Shown here in pieces: positions 62,625-64,000 of a stretch of 64,000 nucleotides of DNA. The stretch is taken from assembly GCF_023845585.1 (NCBI RefSeq), contig NZ_JAMQHS010000011.1:1-64000 (forward strand). The letters run 5' to 3'. Numbering within the stretch: position 1 is the first letter of the stretch; every line of letters begins with the position of its first letter. The stretch is from Clostridium sp. CMCC3677. Its GTDB lineage: Bacteria; Bacillota; Clostridia; Clostridiales; Clostridiaceae. The translations under genes and the position numbers were made by a program. Under the pieces are notes generated by a model. That model had not been told where the DNA came from. It worked only from the letters and a program-made list of their open reading frames with translations, and searched no databases.

Positions 62625-64000
62625 CTATAATATCTCTTCATATTTCTTTATATCCATATTCTTTATTTCTATTGTCTCACCAAAAGAACTTGTAGCAATA
62701 TCTATCTTATAGTTGCATATATCTCTATATCTTTGAAGTATTGACTGTTTAACCTGTAATGATTGAACTTTAAACTTTCTTATTATATAAGTATTTTTTA
62801 TTCTTGAACCATTTGTTAATAAAATATTATTTTCTTCTATTGCTATCCCATTATTTAAATAATCAATATAACCTAATATAATTTGAGAAGTACATAATAT
62901 TAATGACAAAATAAATTTAAAACTATTTATCATATATAACTTAGGTAAAAATTGCTTAGTTAATAAAATTAATATTAAAGAAACCACTATAGAAACTATA
63001 CATCTCTTAAATATAAATCTAAAAATTGATTTTTTAGACGCTTTATCTATATCTTTAGTTATCTTATATTCTGGTAAAAATTCATTTATAAATTTATCTT
63101 TTTCTGAACCTTTTAAACTTGGAAAAAGTAATGAATTTGTTTCATCATCACCTATAACTATTGCTTCAATTTTATATAAATCCAATAATTGTTGTAATAA
63201 ATTTTGTTTTAATTTTAATCCTTGAATTTTTTCTAATGATATAGAATATTCTTTTAAATCAATTGTTCCATACCTTATATTAAAAGAATCTTCGCTTCTT
63301 ATAATTTTAAAATTACCATATTTTAAAATTTCTATTCCTATAGAAATTATTGTTGAAAAAACATATATAAAAGCAAATATAAATAATAACTTCAACACTA
63401 AATCAAAAATAGTACCATTTAATATATAATCTTTTGCTGATTCTAAGTAGTTCTCAGCATTGTTAATAACTGATTTTTTAAATACTTTACTAAATTTATT
63501 TCCTATAATAAATAAAGCCATAATCCATCCAAATTTATTTTTTGTTAATGCATAAATTGCTATATCCTTATACTCTACTTGTAACTCTTTAACATTGCTA
63601 TAAACATCTTCTTCATTGACATCTTGTCCTGATACAGCTTTTTGTATTAGTAACGCATATTCTTTTTTTACAACCAATTCAAATTCTGCTTCATTTAAAG
63701 TTGCATTACCACTATTTAATTTTAAAGTCACAGATCCGAGAATTCTATCTAAAATGGTTGTTTTTAAATCAACTGTAGTTATTTGTTTAAGCGGAATTTG
63801 TTCTTTTGTTTTTTCTATCATTCCTTTTACATAAACAAACATGTTATCTTCTATATAGAAATACTTACTTCTCCATAATAATATGGAATATAGCACAATA
63901 AAAAATCCAATTGCAAATGTCCAAATAATAAAATTAAAGTCTTCTTTTATTTTTATTAATGCAAATAGCAATATAAATATTAAATATATATTAGAAATTA
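62625..64000 (-). CDS. Bacterial PH domain protein, YdbT-like (5' end cut off)
   Basis: At least 457 codons open to the window edge; the frame has no stop up to 64000, so the true start is outside. Hydrophobic pairs near the N-terminal part, around 195-225 and around 320-370 alternate with PH-like modules: ITTVDLKTTILDRILGSVTLKLNSG, ISLEKIQGLKLKQNLLQQLLDLYKIEAIVIG and RKFKVQSLQVKQSILQRYRDICNYKIDIA. This three-module layout fits YdbT. Its usual partner YdbS would lie just outside the window. Likely membrane; function unknown. Confidence 0.85.
   Translation of the reverse strand, partial: ISNIYLIFILLFALIKIKEDFNFIIWTFAIGFFIVLYSILLWRSKYFYIEDNMFVYVKGMIEKTKEQIPLKQITTVDLKTTILDRILGSVTLKLNSGNATLNEAEFELVVKKEYALLIQKAVSGQDVNEEDVYSNVKELQVEYKDIAIYALTKNKFGWIMALFIIGNKFSKVFKKSVINNAENYLESAKDYILNGTIFDLVLKLLFIFAFIYVFSTIISIGIEILKYGNFKIIRSEDSFNIRYGTIDLKEYSISLEKIQGLKLKQNLLQQLLDLYKIEAIVIGDDETNSLLFPSLKGSEKDKFINEFLPEYKITKDIDKASKKSIFRFIFKRCIVSIVVSLILILLTKQFLPKLYMINSFKFILSLILCTSQIILGYIDYLNNGIAIEENNILLTNGSRIKNTYIIRKFKVQSLQVKQSILQRYRDICNYKIDIATSSFGETIEIKNMDIKKYEEIL

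Overview
This is a very AT-rich stretch of a spore-forming anaerobic Firmicute, most like Clostridium sensu stricto. The evidence is an oxygen-independent class III ribonucleotide reductase, clostridial ferredoxin, spmA/spmB, a SleC-type cortex lytic enzyme with a Csp protease, T-box and PyrR leaders, and frequent GTG/TTG starts. It looks like chromosomal core sequence. I see no prophage, transposase, CRISPR array, rRNA or tRNA gene.

Layout. 0-8 kb: nrdD with an NrdR box, a degV-padR pair behind a triple operator, a TPP-riboswitch-controlled thiamine transporter (thiT), ferredoxin, an Mrp ATPase, a lipoprotein and lgt. 8-14 kb: a membrane protein, an odd Cys-repeat protein, rsmA-rnmV, a G5/3D cell-wall protein and tatD. 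14-21 kb: metG behind a Met T-box, then glpF-dhaK-dhaL-dhaM behind a sigma-54 promoter with a cre site and the sigma-54 activator gene, whose N-terminus looks like a decayed HPr domain. 21-33 kb: aminopeptidase P, a UbiB-type kinase with a phasin-like gene, spmAB, a MATE exporter, a CXXC-less thioredoxin-like protein, ccpA, and ileS behind an Ile T-box. 33-44 kb: a YibE/F-like protein, a secreted 5'-nucleotidase, a Bfd-like protein, an RlmI-type methyltransferase, a YhcC radical SAM/comB pair, a lipoprotein, a YkvI-like permease and a PflX-like radical SAM protein. 44-64 kb: the sleC/csp germination pair, a DUF3783/XRE-S24 pair, cyclophilin, murI, a long glutamine synthetase, an HD-GYP protein, carAB behind a PyrR leader, a soluble chemoreceptor, a HAD phosphatase, an SDR and a truncated PH-domain protein.

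Genes that work together. GlpF admits glycerol/dihydroxyacetone, and DhaKLM phosphorylates dihydroxyacetone with phosphate from the PTS. The operon carries sigma-54, activator and CcpA-type control signals, and ccpA itself lies about 10 kb away. Csp and SleC form a cortex-hydrolysis module for germination. Biosynthetic genes are controlled largely in their leaders: T-box (metG, ileS), TPP (thiT) and PyrR (carAB).

The observations most worth following are: a 36-codon open frame in the carAB leader that starts from a Shine-Dalgarno inside the PyrR-binding hairpin and stops inside the attenuator terminator; a family of small intergenic elements with shared terminal inverted repeats, in at least eight copies; the HPr-like sigma-54 activator with its glycerol/DHA operon; and a protein with 14 cysteines at exact four-residue spacing. 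Starts were re-chosen where a Shine-Dalgarno decided the matter.
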